The notes under the pieces: model-generated
The model's database searches: none
What the model was told of the DNA's origin: nothing
Seen by the model: the letters and a program-made list of their open reading frames with translations, nothing else
Shown here: piece after piece, positions 39,420-51,937 of the stretch
How positions within the stretch are numbered: position 1 is the first letter of the stretch
Layout of the letters: each line of letters begins with the position of its first letter
Position numbers and translations under genes: made by a program
DNA from: Lethocerus indicus
Taxonomy: Eukaryota; Arthropoda; Insecta; Hemiptera; Belostomatidae
DNA: 64,000 bases
Direction: 5' to 3'
NCBI GenBank assembly: GCA_019843655.1
Contig: JACDQD010000011.1
Coordinates: 6,614,604 to 6,678,603, forward strand

Positions 39420-42000
39420 CTCCTTAATTTTAACCCTCAAATTCTTTATTTATAATTTTGTTTATTTATTCGCAATTCCCTAACTTCAACAATAAATTTG
39501 ATTGGACTAAATTCACTCAATAGATACATTAACTATTTTCAACATATTCTAAACTCTATCTCTGACAATCTGGTCTCCTTTCATCAATGACTAAAAATCA
39601 GTTACTACCATTTAAATAACGTTTAATATACAGTTGACATAGTATTTTCGTACAAAAACATATAATTGTGAAAAAAAATAGTTTTAATGGGTTTGGACTC
39701 ATCTTATTTAATAGATGCAGGGTGGGTTAAATTTATTTTCAGTTTGGACATACCTCTTAAAAATTGTTGGATAGTAAGTCCAGTTCAATTTATTAGCGTT
39801 ATTTTGTCTCAAGGCCAATCTAGAAATAATCCGAAGGTATCTGAAAACTTATGCAAATATTTTCTTGCCAAATATTATGTTTAGTATTCCTTGAAAACAT
39901 GTTTGAATTCTGTGGTTACTGGCTCATACAGCTGAATGGAATATTAATGTTTTTCAAATTTAATTTAACAGATTTTGCAAATATAAATGTACGACATCAC
40001 TTTATTGAATTGAATTTTGTTGAATTGTACAATATTTTCTGTTCACTTGAGAATGATAAGAGTACCTTGCACAATACCTGCTATCTCAAATATTCTTATT
40101 GCAAAAGCAGAGAACAAAGCACTTTTATTCTGATCTTAAAAGTAGTGAGTGTAGATAAATATATTAAAAATTGTATTTTTAACACTGATAATATTAACAA
40201 GTGCAAATTAAAATATATACATTCCCTTTGTCAAATGACCAATTATACCCTACTCAGCTGGTAACAGTTTAACTCCACATACTTGGTTGATGAGTCAGAT
40301 GAAGATAAATGATTTAAAATCAATTTTGAAAATAAAATATATATTATTGCAAAAATGTTGTTTATTTTCTTGTGACACATATTTTTGTTTTATAATAAAA
40401 TGTAAGTTAAAAGGGTAAACTATTTTTTTCAAGAAAAATATTTCATAAGTTAGGATTTAATTGATTAATAAATTCAATTATAAGTGGCTAAAAAGTGTGT
40501 CCAGTTTCAACTTGGATTCAACCCATAGAAAGCATTAAGAAATTAGTCTCCATTGTCCTCTTTAGTACTTTAATTATTTTATCTTGTTGGACTCTGTCAA
40601 AGTTTATCCTGCAAATTCAGACCCTTAAAAATATCCCTAAATAGTGTTGTTTAAATATTCCAGTTATTTTAATTCAGAACTAATATCTATTGTAATTTAT
40701 TTCAGTAATAGAATAGAATATTTTTGACAAACAATAGTATTGAATTAATTTTTAGAGAGTTATAATGTCATCTGAAATATAATTGCTCAAGGAAATACTC
40801 AGAAAATAGTCAAACAAATAATATTCATTATTTAAAAAAATTTTAACCTATCAAATTAAACATTTGGATTACCCTTTGGGAAATCTAAATAATATCTCTA
40901 ATAAGTTATACAGAATGAGTACTTCTATACATAGAAATTAAAAAAAAAACGAATTAAGAAAATTAGTTAATAAAGACTGATGTTGGAATAACACAGAATG
41001 TTACCTTAATATAAATAAAAAGTTCTTCCTGAAAATTGGTAATATTATATTTTACATGTTTGCTTATTCAATTAAAATTATTAATTGTTACCTAGTAGGA
41101 ATTGTTGGGATTGCAAACAGAGTTAACTTAATTAAAAATCTGATAAAAAAATATATCTTTAAATTAGCAGTCTTTCATTTAAATTGAAGAACAAATTGCA
41201 TGTATTTTTAGATTGGTATTCTTTCCAGTTTTCTGCAATACCATAAATTTATTCTGTACTATTAAATTAATATTTATTTCACTTTCTATTTTACCTAACT
41301 AATTTTATTCTATTATTTGTTTTTAGTTTTATGCACTACCACTCTTTGAAATAATTAATTATCGTGTAACAATGAAACAATCTTTAGATGAGACAATTTT
41401 ACTCTGAATTAAATTTTACATAGTCATTGCCAATAAGTGATTATATTGGCAGGAAACAGTAGTTGACCATTACACTGAACAATCTTAACATCTACTAAAT
41501 ATAGCTTTATAAATAATGAAACTCATTATCATAATTTGTCAGCATTTTCATCAGAGATGATACAAATAATTAAACAACAGTCCCTCAAATGTTATTGCAG
41601 TTAGTTTAGTCATTGATTAAATAAACGGTGATGCAATTTGAATGCTTACCAACAATTGTAACTTGAACAGTTGGGTATTATTATTAGGTATTATTCTTAT
41701 TGCTTAGTCTTATATAAAAGATTTATGTTAAAGAGGTATTTCATTCACCTGGTTAAAATTTATATTTCATTGGGAGTAGAATGTCCGCAAGGGGCAATAA
41801 AAAAAAATAGAATTAACAAAATAAGAAAACGTTTTATGCCACCAGTTTGTGTAGATATTTTGGACAAATATTTTTCCTCCAGTATATTTTAAAGGCTCAA
41901 AATGTCCCACAGAGTTATAATAATTTTACTTTGAGTGTTCATCATGTGGAAAAATGTTTCTGGTACGAATTTGTTGTGTTAAATTTTAATTAAAACATTT
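39420..42000. other. CpG-depleted AT-rich block 2
   Basis: From 40021 to 40920 there is not one CG dinucleotide in 900 bp. The block begins sharply near 39.42 kb and fades near 42.0 kb. No gene recognised. Confidence 0.8.
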
Positions 42001-42244
42001 AATTAAAACGTATTTAAGAAGTTAGGTTAGGCTATTAGTATTGATTTAAATAATTTCTACCGAAATTAAAATTCCAGTGTAACTTTCCAGTATAATATAA
42101 TAGTGCAAAAAGGAGGAAATATTGTTGAAGAGTTCTCTTGGGGCTGGAATATATTTCTAGGCTTACTTCAGAATCGCTTATCGACAATTTAAAAATAGGC
42201 TTTAATTACAGAAAATTACTGTAAAATAGGGCGGTCTGGTTTCT

Positions 42245-42440
42245 GAAACAATATAGCTGGCGCTATCGCCCAATGCGAGGCCGCCGGAGCGTATAAAAAT
42301 CGGTGTTTACATCTGTTTAAACCGCGGTTATCGGGGCAAGCTCGCCGGGGGGGGCATATCTGATAAGCGTTATCGCCGGGCTATATACGAGCCGCTCTTC
42401 GCGTACTCAGCTCTATTTTACGTAACGCTATCGACAGCAG
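42245..42440. promoter_or_regulatory. GATA/TATCG-rich GC island with a TATA-like box
   Basis: Within 200 bp there are CTATCGCCC, GTTATCGGGG, TGATAAGCGTTATCG and GCTATCGACAG, plus a TATAAAAA box at about 42294. The island starts just where the CpG-poor block ends. WGATAR sites bind GATA factors and TATCGATA-like sites bind DREF in flies; that is family knowledge. Function is inferred from clustering alone. Confidence 0.35.
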
Positions 42441-45400
42441 CACCTTATTTAAGTAAAAAAAAACGAAATCATCATCAGTAGACAGGAGAAGATGGCTTCT
42501 CCGCGTCGCTATTAGAGTATCGTCAGTAATTTAGAAAGGAGTAATTAGCTCAAATTAGTCGGTTTTCTATCCCCCTCGCCCTGTATTTGTCAAGTAATAT
42601 AATACAATTTACAGCGACGGTTTTTTTTCCCAGCGATCCGCCATCTCCACAATCCGGACAATCGTACTGAGGTTTCACTCCGCGAGGTTTTTCTCACCTT
42701 CAGTAGAAGCCCCCAAAAATGTAGATAAGACTTATTCTTTTGTCCCTTACCCTAAACCAGGGGTCGGTCAAACACGGCTCTTCGCAAATAATAGGCTGAT
42801 AAAGAATAAAATTGTGAAAATTTCATGCAGCGTATCGGTCAAAGATGTTGAAAAAAATCATTCTCATTAATTTAAATCAATACTTGTTACATATTGTAAT
42901 TTCTTTATGGATATTTATGCACTACTCAGACGATGCTAAAGAAAAATTCGTGTATTAAAACAAAATTATGGCCTCTTTAAAATGTTTCCAGATTGAAATG
43001 TTGTAAGGGTGAATTTGGCACTCTGGTTATATTCTAGCTATTTTCAAGAGATAATGAACGCATCGCCGAATCGAAATTCGTTTTAATCTGACGCTCAGGT
43101 TCAACCCCGTATCAGGTCTTGCGAATATTAAAACAAAAGGGACCCGGTTATTAAACTAAGGAAGAATAACGCGGACTCGCGCTCTGGATTTCATGAATAT
43201 TCAGGGCCGGTTTTTATCATCCATTCCGATTTACTGTTCGGAGTTTTTCAACGCGCCAAACGGTTTAGAGGGCCCGAATTTTATTTCCGAGGACGTATTC
43301 GGGCTGGCATTCGGGCCGAAATCCCGAATATCCGAATACATAAATTATTACCGAAAGCAAATAAATAGGGGGTCCAGTCTCGTTGTAGGCTGGGAGTGCC
43401 TGCGTCAATAAGATCGGTACCGACCGACGTGCAACGTCTGTCCGAGGTACGAGAACTCCTGGAGTCTAAATCTGTCATATTTTGAATAACACAATGAATC
43501 CTGGAACGGCTTCGCGACTCTACCCAAAGGGACGCCCCCGCGTATATTTTAAGTTAGTCTCAGACACTCCGACAGGAAGAACCGAATCAATTCTTCAGAT
43601 ACTACACTTGCCAGAGACAAATCTCGAATACGGATTTCGCAATTAGACAAGTCGGAATTTCATAAATGAGAATACATTTTTGTTTATATTTAAACCGAAA
43701 TATTAACAAAATGAAAAAGAAAAGCATAATCAGGATTTAGGCCTTTTAGTTTTAATTCTTGATTCAGAGATGACTCCGCTAAAAAGAAGTCTTTTTTCAC
43801 TGTTTTAGTGGCACAACTGTAGGATACAATAAGGGACATTGGTGTTTGAATTGTTGAACGGAGGAGAAAACCACTGGTTAAATAATAAATAATTATTTTA
43901 TTTTATTTATTTAATATTATTGTTGTTTTTTCACTATTATATTTGGCGTCTGTAAGGAACGTTCAGGATGTCGGAAGATAGTAGGGTTTGGACTAGTTGC
44001 AGAACAGTAAATAGCTCAAATTTGTAATGTATTTTGTTTATCCTGTTGTCTCCGTAAATCAATTCAAAATACAAAACTGTTCAGTGCATCCTATATTGGA
44101 ATGAAATTTACACTAAATACATTTACAAAAATTAAATTCCCGCAATTTGAACACAGCTATAATTGGGCAGCAATTATACGCTGGCCTTATATCCAATTAA
44201 TGTTCTAGCGTGAAGCTTTGTTTATTGTTCTTACTGTAATGTGGAAACCTTTCATATTCTCTTACGAAAATCCCAGCACTTTTCTTTGTATCCCACGTGC
44301 CGAACAGGTATCTTAAATTACCATCGCCGTTGCCCTTAATTTACTCTGGTTTCCGCCATCGGAGGGACAATTAGTGCGACAGCGTCTTGACGCTTTATTT
44401 CTTCCTTGAGTTTTGATCCTTTATTTCGTATCCTTCCAAACAGTTTTACTTCCGCGGGGCCGCGGAGAGACGGAAAAAACAAGGAGCTGAAAGAGGAAGA
44501 CAAAAAGGAAGGAATGAGAAGAACAGAACAAAGAAAGTTGTATTAAATCCTCGTAAATCTGGGATTAGTCCGAAGCTCAGGTTTTCGCTGAGCGTAAAGC
44601 TCTTCAGGGGATAAAGTCGGACGAGGGGGACTAACAGCCTGTTAACTAGCTGTACAAAGCGGCACTATTAGTTGTATTATATCGGGTAGTTTTCAGTGTG
44701 AGAATATATATTGTAATATACGTAGTCGACGGTGACTGCGAGGGAACACCCCTTTCGATTTTCCCCCTGAGCTCGCCTCCCTCCGAGCACTGAGCGTAAG
44801 CTTCCTGTCAGCACTGTCGCTACGCCGCCCCGGCGTTTCATTTTATCGATTACATACAATTACCCCGCCTGCTCTCCGCTGTATTTGTACTCTCCGACGG
44901 GAACCGGTTCTCCTTCTTCTGTAATCCTACCCAGACAGACACGCGGCTATTCGATCCTGAGCCCCCGAAAATCGTTCACGCTTCTCGCCATAGTGTAGTA
45001 GTAGCAGCGGCGGAGCGAGAGGATGAGTCAGCGCTAGTGGCCGTCCTGCGCGTTGTGCTCCCCGCTAAGTCCGCCGCCCGGAGCGCCGGTTGGGCCGAAG
45101 TCCCCGGCTAAGTCGGGAATTTCCGGACCGATAGTCCGGGCCTTGGACGATAAGCGAGAACTTGTCGTTAACGCAATGCAACTGACGATCGCAGGGAGCC
45201 GGTACAGCAAAAATATCTAGAAAATACAGTCAACAATGAGCGGATGTTTTTATTTCGAATATAGACCATACATCCCGGTTTTAATATATTTTAATCACAA
45301 TTTTTTACCTAAGTCAAACACTCGGTAATTATACCTTATATTTTTTTTATTAATTTATTTTTCCCTGAGAACCTGAATATCTTTACGGTTTATGTCTGTT

Positions 45401-47171
45401 GCTTTCTCTTACGTGTGATTCAAGTCGTGAGGACGTGATTTACCTCCGATAAATAGTCGCTAGGGAGGTTTTGTGCTGTCCGATTGTTTCTGTTTCGTAC
45501 TACAATTTAGGGCAGGGGTCGGTGGACTCCGACGACCCAAAGGGTCACTTTCCCGGTATGCGCTGAGCTATCGATAGAATGAGAGTTTGATAAATTTGTC
45601 GGGTCGATTGAAGGAAGAAAAATACTTCGAAACGCGGTAGCTAGGTATTCGTTTTCGGGCGAAATAATAATATCCTCGACTGTTTGCTGAATCCGATTAA
45701 AACGTTGAAAGTTCCTGTTCTAAGCGCGCGGTTTAGGTTTCTTTTTTCCTTCTTATTTATTGTGCAAACAGCCTTTATTATAAGTACAATCCTGGAATGT
45801 TTTTATGTCACTTACCTGAGGATAAGGGAGCGACCGAAGAGCTCTCGAGGGCAGTCGGTTTTGCGGGCGGCCGTGAGGGATACGGCAAGGAAATTAATTA
45901 TTAAATTCAGGTCCCGAATTTGCCAGACCGAAGGATCGTAGGATTATGGCCAGAGTGGTGGGAGTGGGGATAAAGGTGTCAACTGCAAGCGTTCCCCTTC
46001 CCACTAGCGACGGCATTCAAACTATTGTTCCGAAGGATAATTAACTTGGGAGCCCCATTCATTTTCCGGCCTTTTGTTCCCGCTTTCCCGCCTCCTGTTT
46101 TTCAGTTTTATTTTTCCCTCTCCGCCCGCCCCCCGACCCCGTCCTAAATACGTCCACCGCTCTCCTTTTATTTCCTCCTTATTCGGCTAAAGTGCCCCGG
46201 CGAAAAAGGTAAGAATAATATTGGGGCGAGAGCGTGCTCGATGACACCCCCCCCCGCCCCACCCCCTCCGTCCAATTAAACCTTTTCTGACCGCGAACGT
46301 CATTAGGCCGACGCCTTTTAAGTTGTCCCCTTTCTTTGTCACGCCTAATTATTTCCCTTTCGCCCTCGTCCCTCGAAAGTGAGCGATGATATTAATTTTT
46401 TGAGGGCTAATCCCGGCAGGACTTTCCCGGGGTCCTTAATAATTCGATAAATAATTCAAAGAAATTAGGTCAAATTTCTATCATAATTTATGATAAAAGC
46501 GTGAAAGCTTCATTTTTGAACAGAGGTAGCACAATATTAGTGTAGTTTAAATTTTACGGTAGAAACCGAATTCTAACCCCACACAAACTCCTATCTTTAA
46601 TTACTTAGCCTCCGGGTTATTGATATATATTATATATATAATTTATAATCTTAACTATTGAACGAGAGTCCTTCTGAGTCCGGAAGGCATTATTGAGAGA
46701 GTGATCTAAAAAAAAGAGGGTGATCCGCTCGGAAACTAGGAAAAGTTTCTTTAACGAGCACGCGAAGAAGAGGAATAAATTAGAGCAGAGGTAAAGGTTA
46801 AAGGACCGGCAAAACTTTCAGGACAGAGATCGAACTTAAAAAAACTGCTGTTCGGGTCTGAATACGGTTAGGAACATCCGAACGTTTTACCATTATATAG
46901 AGTACACTCCCGATATAACCCAGTCCAATACCCCTAGTTGTGGTTTTAAACTTCCCGTCAGATCGTGTATTGCTTTTCGCCGCCCACAGTAGAATTCCTT
47001 GGGTAATAGAGAGACAGGGGGTCAGTTCCTCATTACCCCCCCCCCCCCGGGTGTCTATATTAGAGCGTCGGGCGAGGAAAGACCGAAAAGGGCCGCAATG
47101 CGGTGCGGGTGAATGGATTTAGCGCCGCCCCAACTCGCACACAACTATAAACTCCTTTGCCGACCGATAAA
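42441..47171. other. Gene-free GC-mixed stretch
   Basis: A GC-rich patch near 44.88-45.18 kb includes an AP-1-type site (ATGAGTCAGC, about 45023) and many CpGs. C runs occur at 46247-46255 and 47036-47048. No frame resembles a known protein. Confidence 0.5.
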
Positions 47172-47958
47172 ACATTGGGGCCGTTCTGTTGGCAAGCTTG
47201 TCCCGCCCCCCGCCCCCCCGCCCCTGTTTCCATTTTATAGCCTTCATTTAGGTATGCACCGTCTGTATACATCAATTTAAACCTGCTCGTTAATGGACGA
47301 GGGAGTCAATTTGCAACATTTATTTATGTTACTCTTATCCTCTGCCCCGATTCGCTTATTTGATCCTGTCCCGAACCATTCTCGGCTTTTCCCCATCGTC
47401 AGTAGCATTCCCTCAATTAATACATATTAATACAATACAACATTGGGGCTGTTCTGTTGGCAAGCTTGTTTCCGCTCCGATAACCCTGTTTCCATTTTAT
47501 AGCCTTAACCCTCTATGGGCCAGTGTAACTTTCAGTTCACATTTCAATTTATCGAGATTTCACCAAATAATTATAGCTTTTTTCCTGAGATGGCGCATAA
47601 ATCTTAATCCTATAACGTTGTCAAGACAACCAATATCAATATCAATTTTTTTATCATTCGCGTATATAGGTTTATAATTGTTGATTTTTCATTCCCCCAA
47701 TTTTTTTGGATTTAAAATAAAAATTCGGCCCATAGAGGGTTAATTTAGATAAGCACCGTCTGTATATATTGTATACATCTGAGAGCGGTGGTCGAATTTA
47801 AAATTGAATTTCAAACAGCAATTTAAACCTCCCGGTTAATGAACGAAGGGATCAATTTGCAATATATTTCTTATGTCTCGATTCGCTTATTTGATCCTGT
47901 CCTAAACCAGTCTGGGCTCTTCTCCGTCGTCAGTAGTATTCCCTCAATTAATTAGCCA
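47172..47958. repeat. 268 bp direct tandem duplication, second copy interrupted by a MITE
   Basis: Copy 1 (47172-47439) and copy 2 (47440-47958) share CATTGGGGC(C/T)GTTCTGTTGG at the start, TTTCCATTTTATAGCC in the middle and TCAGTAG(C/T)ATTCCCTCAATTAA at the end. Copy 2 is longer because it carries the TTAA MITE and a further short insertion near 47770-47810. Copy 1 has a C-rich run where copy 2 has mixed sequence. Confidence 0.8.
47505..47743. mobile_element. TTAA-flanked piggyBac-like MITE (231 bp), intact ends
   Basis: The element runs from CCCTCTATGGGCC at 47509 to GGCCCATAGAGGG at 47739. The two ends are perfect 13 bp inverted repeats, each flanked by TTAA (47505-47508, 47740-47743). 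There is no open frame. TTAA duplications and CCC/GGG termini point to piggyBac-type mobilisation (family knowledge). The insertion site is proved by the neighbouring tandem copy, which reads straight through as TATAGCC-TTCA-TTTAG. Confidence 0.85.
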
Positions 47959-48702
47959 CCGAAAACAAACTTTCGTTTGTTGAAAGTCTTTCTGAAAATT
48001 GATTTTCGATTTCAGATTTTTTTTATCTCCTTCTGCCCATCGTCAATTTACAGAAGTCGATAATAGTTCAAACCGTTAAAAACTTCCATTTTCTTTGACT
48101 TTGCGATGGCTAATATAAATATCTGATAACTTTTTTCCTCGAAACAATTATTGAATTGTTGCCCTTATTGACCGACGTGCAAACTACGTTGAGATTATAA
48201 ATTAATTTTTTAAACAAACACTCTTTTTAAAGTGTAGTCGAATGAATACAAAAAAAAATATAGCGAACGAGGAAAGAGTTTTATTATTTCTCGGAAATAT
48301 CGCTTCACCCCCAAAAAAATCGGGAACTTGCGATATTTAAAAGCCCGTTTTTCTCAACTTTCGAATAAGGAAACGAGCTGCTCGGCGCTCTATTTTTATC
48401 CTCGAAGGTTTTCAACCCCTAAAAATTGGGCCGTCCCTCTGGTTTCTCCGGGGCCTGACGTTCTGTCGGCGATAGCGCCCGGCGCTAAATTTATCTGCCG
48501 GAGACCAGCAAAGTACCGCAACAAAGCGGACCATGCTTCGAACAAGAAGAAACTCTTGCTTCGCGATAAATCTTAAAAACGGGGGCGAATTAGAGCCGGA
48601 AGTGGGCGGTGTATTTTACTTATAAGACCGCCCGGATAATTGTCTTCGCTTGTTCTCGACGTTTCTCGTTCACTTTGAAAATAATCTGGCTTCCGGAACA
48701 CG

Positions 48703-48714
48703 CACACACACACA
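48703..48714. repeat. (CA)n short microsatellite
   Basis: Six CA units followed directly by an AT-rich run. Confidence 0.8.
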
Positions 48715-48925
48715 TATATTTATATATAAAGCTAAAATTGCTTCGCCACTGATGGGGATCAGTTTAAGAGGTCATCTCCATCAATTTTGTTCAACATTGT
48801 TGATTGGGCTTCTTGCCAGGGGATGCAATTTACAATTTACAAATCACTTTATTTTCAATGAATATACAGAGAATATCGAAACCTACCGGCCTTTCTACAT
48901 ATATATACTGAATTATTACGGTAGA

Positions 48926-49360
48926 GGCTACTTGAATTGTTTGCAATATTTATATGATAATCGGGAAATTTTACAATAAAAGCCCGAAGGACTTAAAGCC
49001 GGGGGATACGGTTTGGGTGACATTACAGGTTACCTTAGAAAGTGCAAAATATTTTCCCGGTTCTGGATTCAATAAGAAACAGTTTCGTGCCAATCCTAAC
49101 TCTTCCGGCTGGGGGGGGGAGGGGGTTTTACAGGCTACATGAATTGTTTAAAATATTGATACGATAATCGGACAAAATTTTCAATAAATTTACAGGATGG
49201 ACTTAAAGCCGGGAGATGCGGTTTGGGTAATATTCTCTTCGCTACAGTTTAACTAAAGTACATAATATTTCCCTAGAGCCGAATTCAATAATAAACAGTT
49301 TCATTAATACTGTTTACGGCTTCGCCAGATCCTAACTCCTCTGGCCGGGGGGGGGGCATA
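48926..49360. repeat. 207 bp direct tandem duplication
   Basis: Copy 1 (48926-49132) and copy 2 (from 49133) both begin GGCTAC.TGAATTGTTT. Both contain GGACTTAAAGCCGGG followed by ATACGG or ATGCGG, then GGTTTGGGT. Both end with a CCTAACTC(T/C)TC(C/T)GGC block followed by a run of nine or ten G. Copy 2 has an extra 20-odd bases before the final block. The apparent open frames in copy 1 are not supported by copy 2. Confidence 0.75.
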
Positions 49361-49706
49361 AATCCCGTTCAGCTCGCGCCCACCGAGCTTTATTTTTTTA
49401 TAGCTTTTATAGCTTCATTTTATTTATTTTTTCCTCGGGGTGGGAGCAATAAAAAACTGTGCGGGGTAAAAAATAAAAGGAGTGTTTTTGAGGCCGCCCC
49501 CCCACGGTTGGGGCGCAATGCGGGGTTCGGTGCAGGGGAGGCATCTGGCGGTTTGGGGCTTAACCCGGCGCAAGCCCCGCCGCCGACTTTACCGGCAATC
49601 GATTGTCTCCAATTAGCCCCCTCCCACTACACAGACTCCTCAACAACGCCTTTTCACTTATTCCCGGCCTCCGAGGGGACATTTCCCCACGTACCGCCCT
49701 CCGAAA

Positions 49707-50140
49707 CCTACTTAAATCGTTTGGAACAACCCGTTCTGCGCCCTCTGAGGGGTCCCAATACCGTAGATTTACCCTGTCTCTCCCTCGTTCGCTCTTTCGC
49801 TAGACCGGTGCTTAAAAAAAAATTCCGTCCCATTCGACACAGGAAACATTTTCCCCCAGCTACGGGATGAGGGACACTCTTTGAAGTCTCCGAAGAAAAA
49901 CTCTTTATCAAATACACCTTTCAATTTCGGGACTGGGAAAAATCCATAATGCCGATTTAAACCGAAGTGAGACACTTTATAATACCTGTTTTCAACACTA
50001 CAAGTGGCAGTGCGGTGAGGGTGCCCAAAGAATATCCAAAGTGACTACTGGAAGATGGCGAGCGTCCGAAACCGGTCTAGCGAAAGACCGAACCGGCGAG
50101 AGGAGACAGAAACACGCGAAATCTAAGGCCTACTTAAATC
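49707..50140. mobile_element. Foldback element A3, long form, 12 bp target duplication
   Basis: The body spans 49719-50128, with the same core as A2 (CTCTTTATCAAATACACC, TCGATTTAAACC-like block, AAGTGAGACA). Its right arm reads CCGAAACCGGTCTAGCGAAA then CCGGCGAGAGGAGACAG. The exact 12 bp repeat CCTACTTAAATC lies at 49707-49718 and 50129-50140. The left arm is the more decayed. Open frames that cross it are not real genes. Confidence 0.8.
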
Positions 50141-51937
50141 CTTACTTGAAAAAAAAGGTCTAGTCAAGCTCTCGCTCAGAAACCCGAAGTGCATTTCATT
50201 TTTTTCATTTAATTCTCCATTCTGGTCGTCATTGGCCCATTCCGCTTCTATCGGCCAGAGACTGGTTTAGGCCCCTCGCCGTCTTCAGTAGCATCCGTTC
50301 GGTAAATTAACAGCACTTTCGTCGTCGCGGTAGTTTATTTTTTTTCCTACCGTCCCCAAAATTAGGATGGCGGAAAAGAACAGCAAACGCTCCGTCCCGA
50401 TACTTAAGTCTTACCTCGCGCCGGCTGAAAGCCGGTCTCTGTTTCCTGCTACAATTCCTATATTATCCTCGCTATTTTAATTCCGAATGCGGCGTTTATT
50501 TTCAACGGCACAAATTTTTATTTCGTACGAGGAAAGATAAAAAATAATAAATCGAGGTTCTATCGGCTAGACCGGTTTTGGTGCCTCAATATCTCCAGTA
50601 AATTAGTGACGCGCCGGTATAAAAATTAAAATGAATTATTCTATTATTTTGAATTATCCTACAATTTCAGCTACTGTCCACGATAGTGTTCATGCTGATG
50701 AACCGGTTCTAAGCGTGTTTTCAAACCGTCCTCCCGTTTGGTCTTAGAGGCCCAAAAAACCTCCGAATCGGTCGGACATTAATAAGATGCTTAATGTCGG
50801 AAACGCATTCCATGTTCAGATCGGGTATGTTCCAACAATCGGTTGGCAACAACATCGGCTGAACATACAAACTGAACATACAACAGCCCACTTCGTACCA
50901 CAGATCTATCAACAGTCAATAGACACACCACAGTCCTGGAACAGTAATGCATAATGTCGATAGTTAGAGTAGGTTGTTTTGAAATTTCCTTGTCGTTCAG
51001 ACCGAAATACTTTAACTTTAAGAAAATCCTCCATTGGTATAAATAAAAGCGAAGAAATAATAATACCTTTGAATAATTATAGGAGCATCCCCCAGCGTTC
51101 GGACAATTTTATCCGAAACATACTGTTTAAAAATAACTTTTGTGACTTAAATTAATTATGAATTTTTAGTTTCTTCTTGTTGATCCTACAGTTTAAGTCA
51201 CCCTGTTTGTTTATTTTAAATTCAAGATTGAAGGCATATTTTTAAATAAATGGTGTCACGTTCGAGTCCTATCTAAGAATGCATCCATGGTGTCCATATT
51301 AAAGAGGGCTTCTCGGGCATTATATATATATTTCTAAATCTAGAAATGTATTTCTAAGTCCAGACCTTATGAACGGAGGCCATTTCCTTCAGAAGTTTCC
51401 TTAGTGTACAATTGGATACCGATTCCAATTTCAATCAAACGGTTGTGTAATGGCCTATCCCTAACTAACTAAGTTATTCTGTCCTCTAGAAATTCTATTT
51501 CCGGCTTTGTTGTTTATCCGGGGTTTCGCCGGATTGATTGTTGTTGATGAGAAGTTCGGAAAACATTTTTTTTTTAGATTTTGACTTAACTTGGTTTCGT
51601 TAATGTACGTTTTTTATGTCTATTATTTAAAATTGTTTTCATATCTCCTTTATGTTCTCTCATTGTTTATGTTTCTTTTATGAATTTATTCTATCGTTTC
51701 ATATTAATTTCTTTTTACCATGCATTTCATTTCATTCATTTTTATTTATTTTTCATTTTTCAGATCCATCATATAGTCCATCCATATTGTTAATGTAACA
51801 GATGATGTGGAATAACGGTAGATATCCAAGATATCATTCGGAGGTTTATGCATCAGGTAGAAGGACAACCGGGTACCGATCTGTCCGAGTGTAAACGAGA
51901 TGAAAAAGCTTGAAATTGCTTAAAATTGATAATAGCC
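50141..51937. other. Gene-free stretch between foldback A3 and the repeat array
   Basis: It has decayed pieces resembling the foldback arm (GTCTTCAGTAGCAT at about 50281; GGCTAGACCGGTTT at about 50565). Nothing else recognised. Confidence 0.45.

Larger units (their letters stand above)
35952..42240 (+). other. Dh31: Start of the next DH31 intron (no exon recognised)
   Basis: This stretch follows the donor at 35952. It contains an (AAT)n run at 36558-36575, a (TA)n tract at 38137-38176 and a CpG-rich island of ordinary sequence (about 37.0-39.4 kb) between two CpG-poor blocks. A 137-codon open frame at 39851-40264 lies in AT-rich DNA. It is rich in Phe, Ile, Asn and Lys and matches nothing I recognise, so I treat it as chance. 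No hormone exon was found. Confidence 0.55.

Noticed and set aside
39687..39884. Candidate DH31 hormone exon starting MGLDSS
   Set aside because: It lacks the dibasic site before it, the hormone's amphipathic pattern and the GP plus amidation and RR signal; the resemblance is three residues.
39851..40264. 137-codon open frame, the longest in the window
   Set aside because: It lies in AT-rich, CpG-free DNA and is rich in Phe, Ile, Asn and Lys, with no motif, no splice context and no family resemblance.
45684..45941. 85-codon frame with a hydrophobic segment, considered as a membrane peptide
   Set aside because: There is one hydrophobic stretch followed by a basic random tail, no splice sites and no family match.
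49508..49870. 120-codon open frame
   Set aside because: It crosses from unique DNA into foldback element A3 and its target duplication, so it cannot be one conserved protein.
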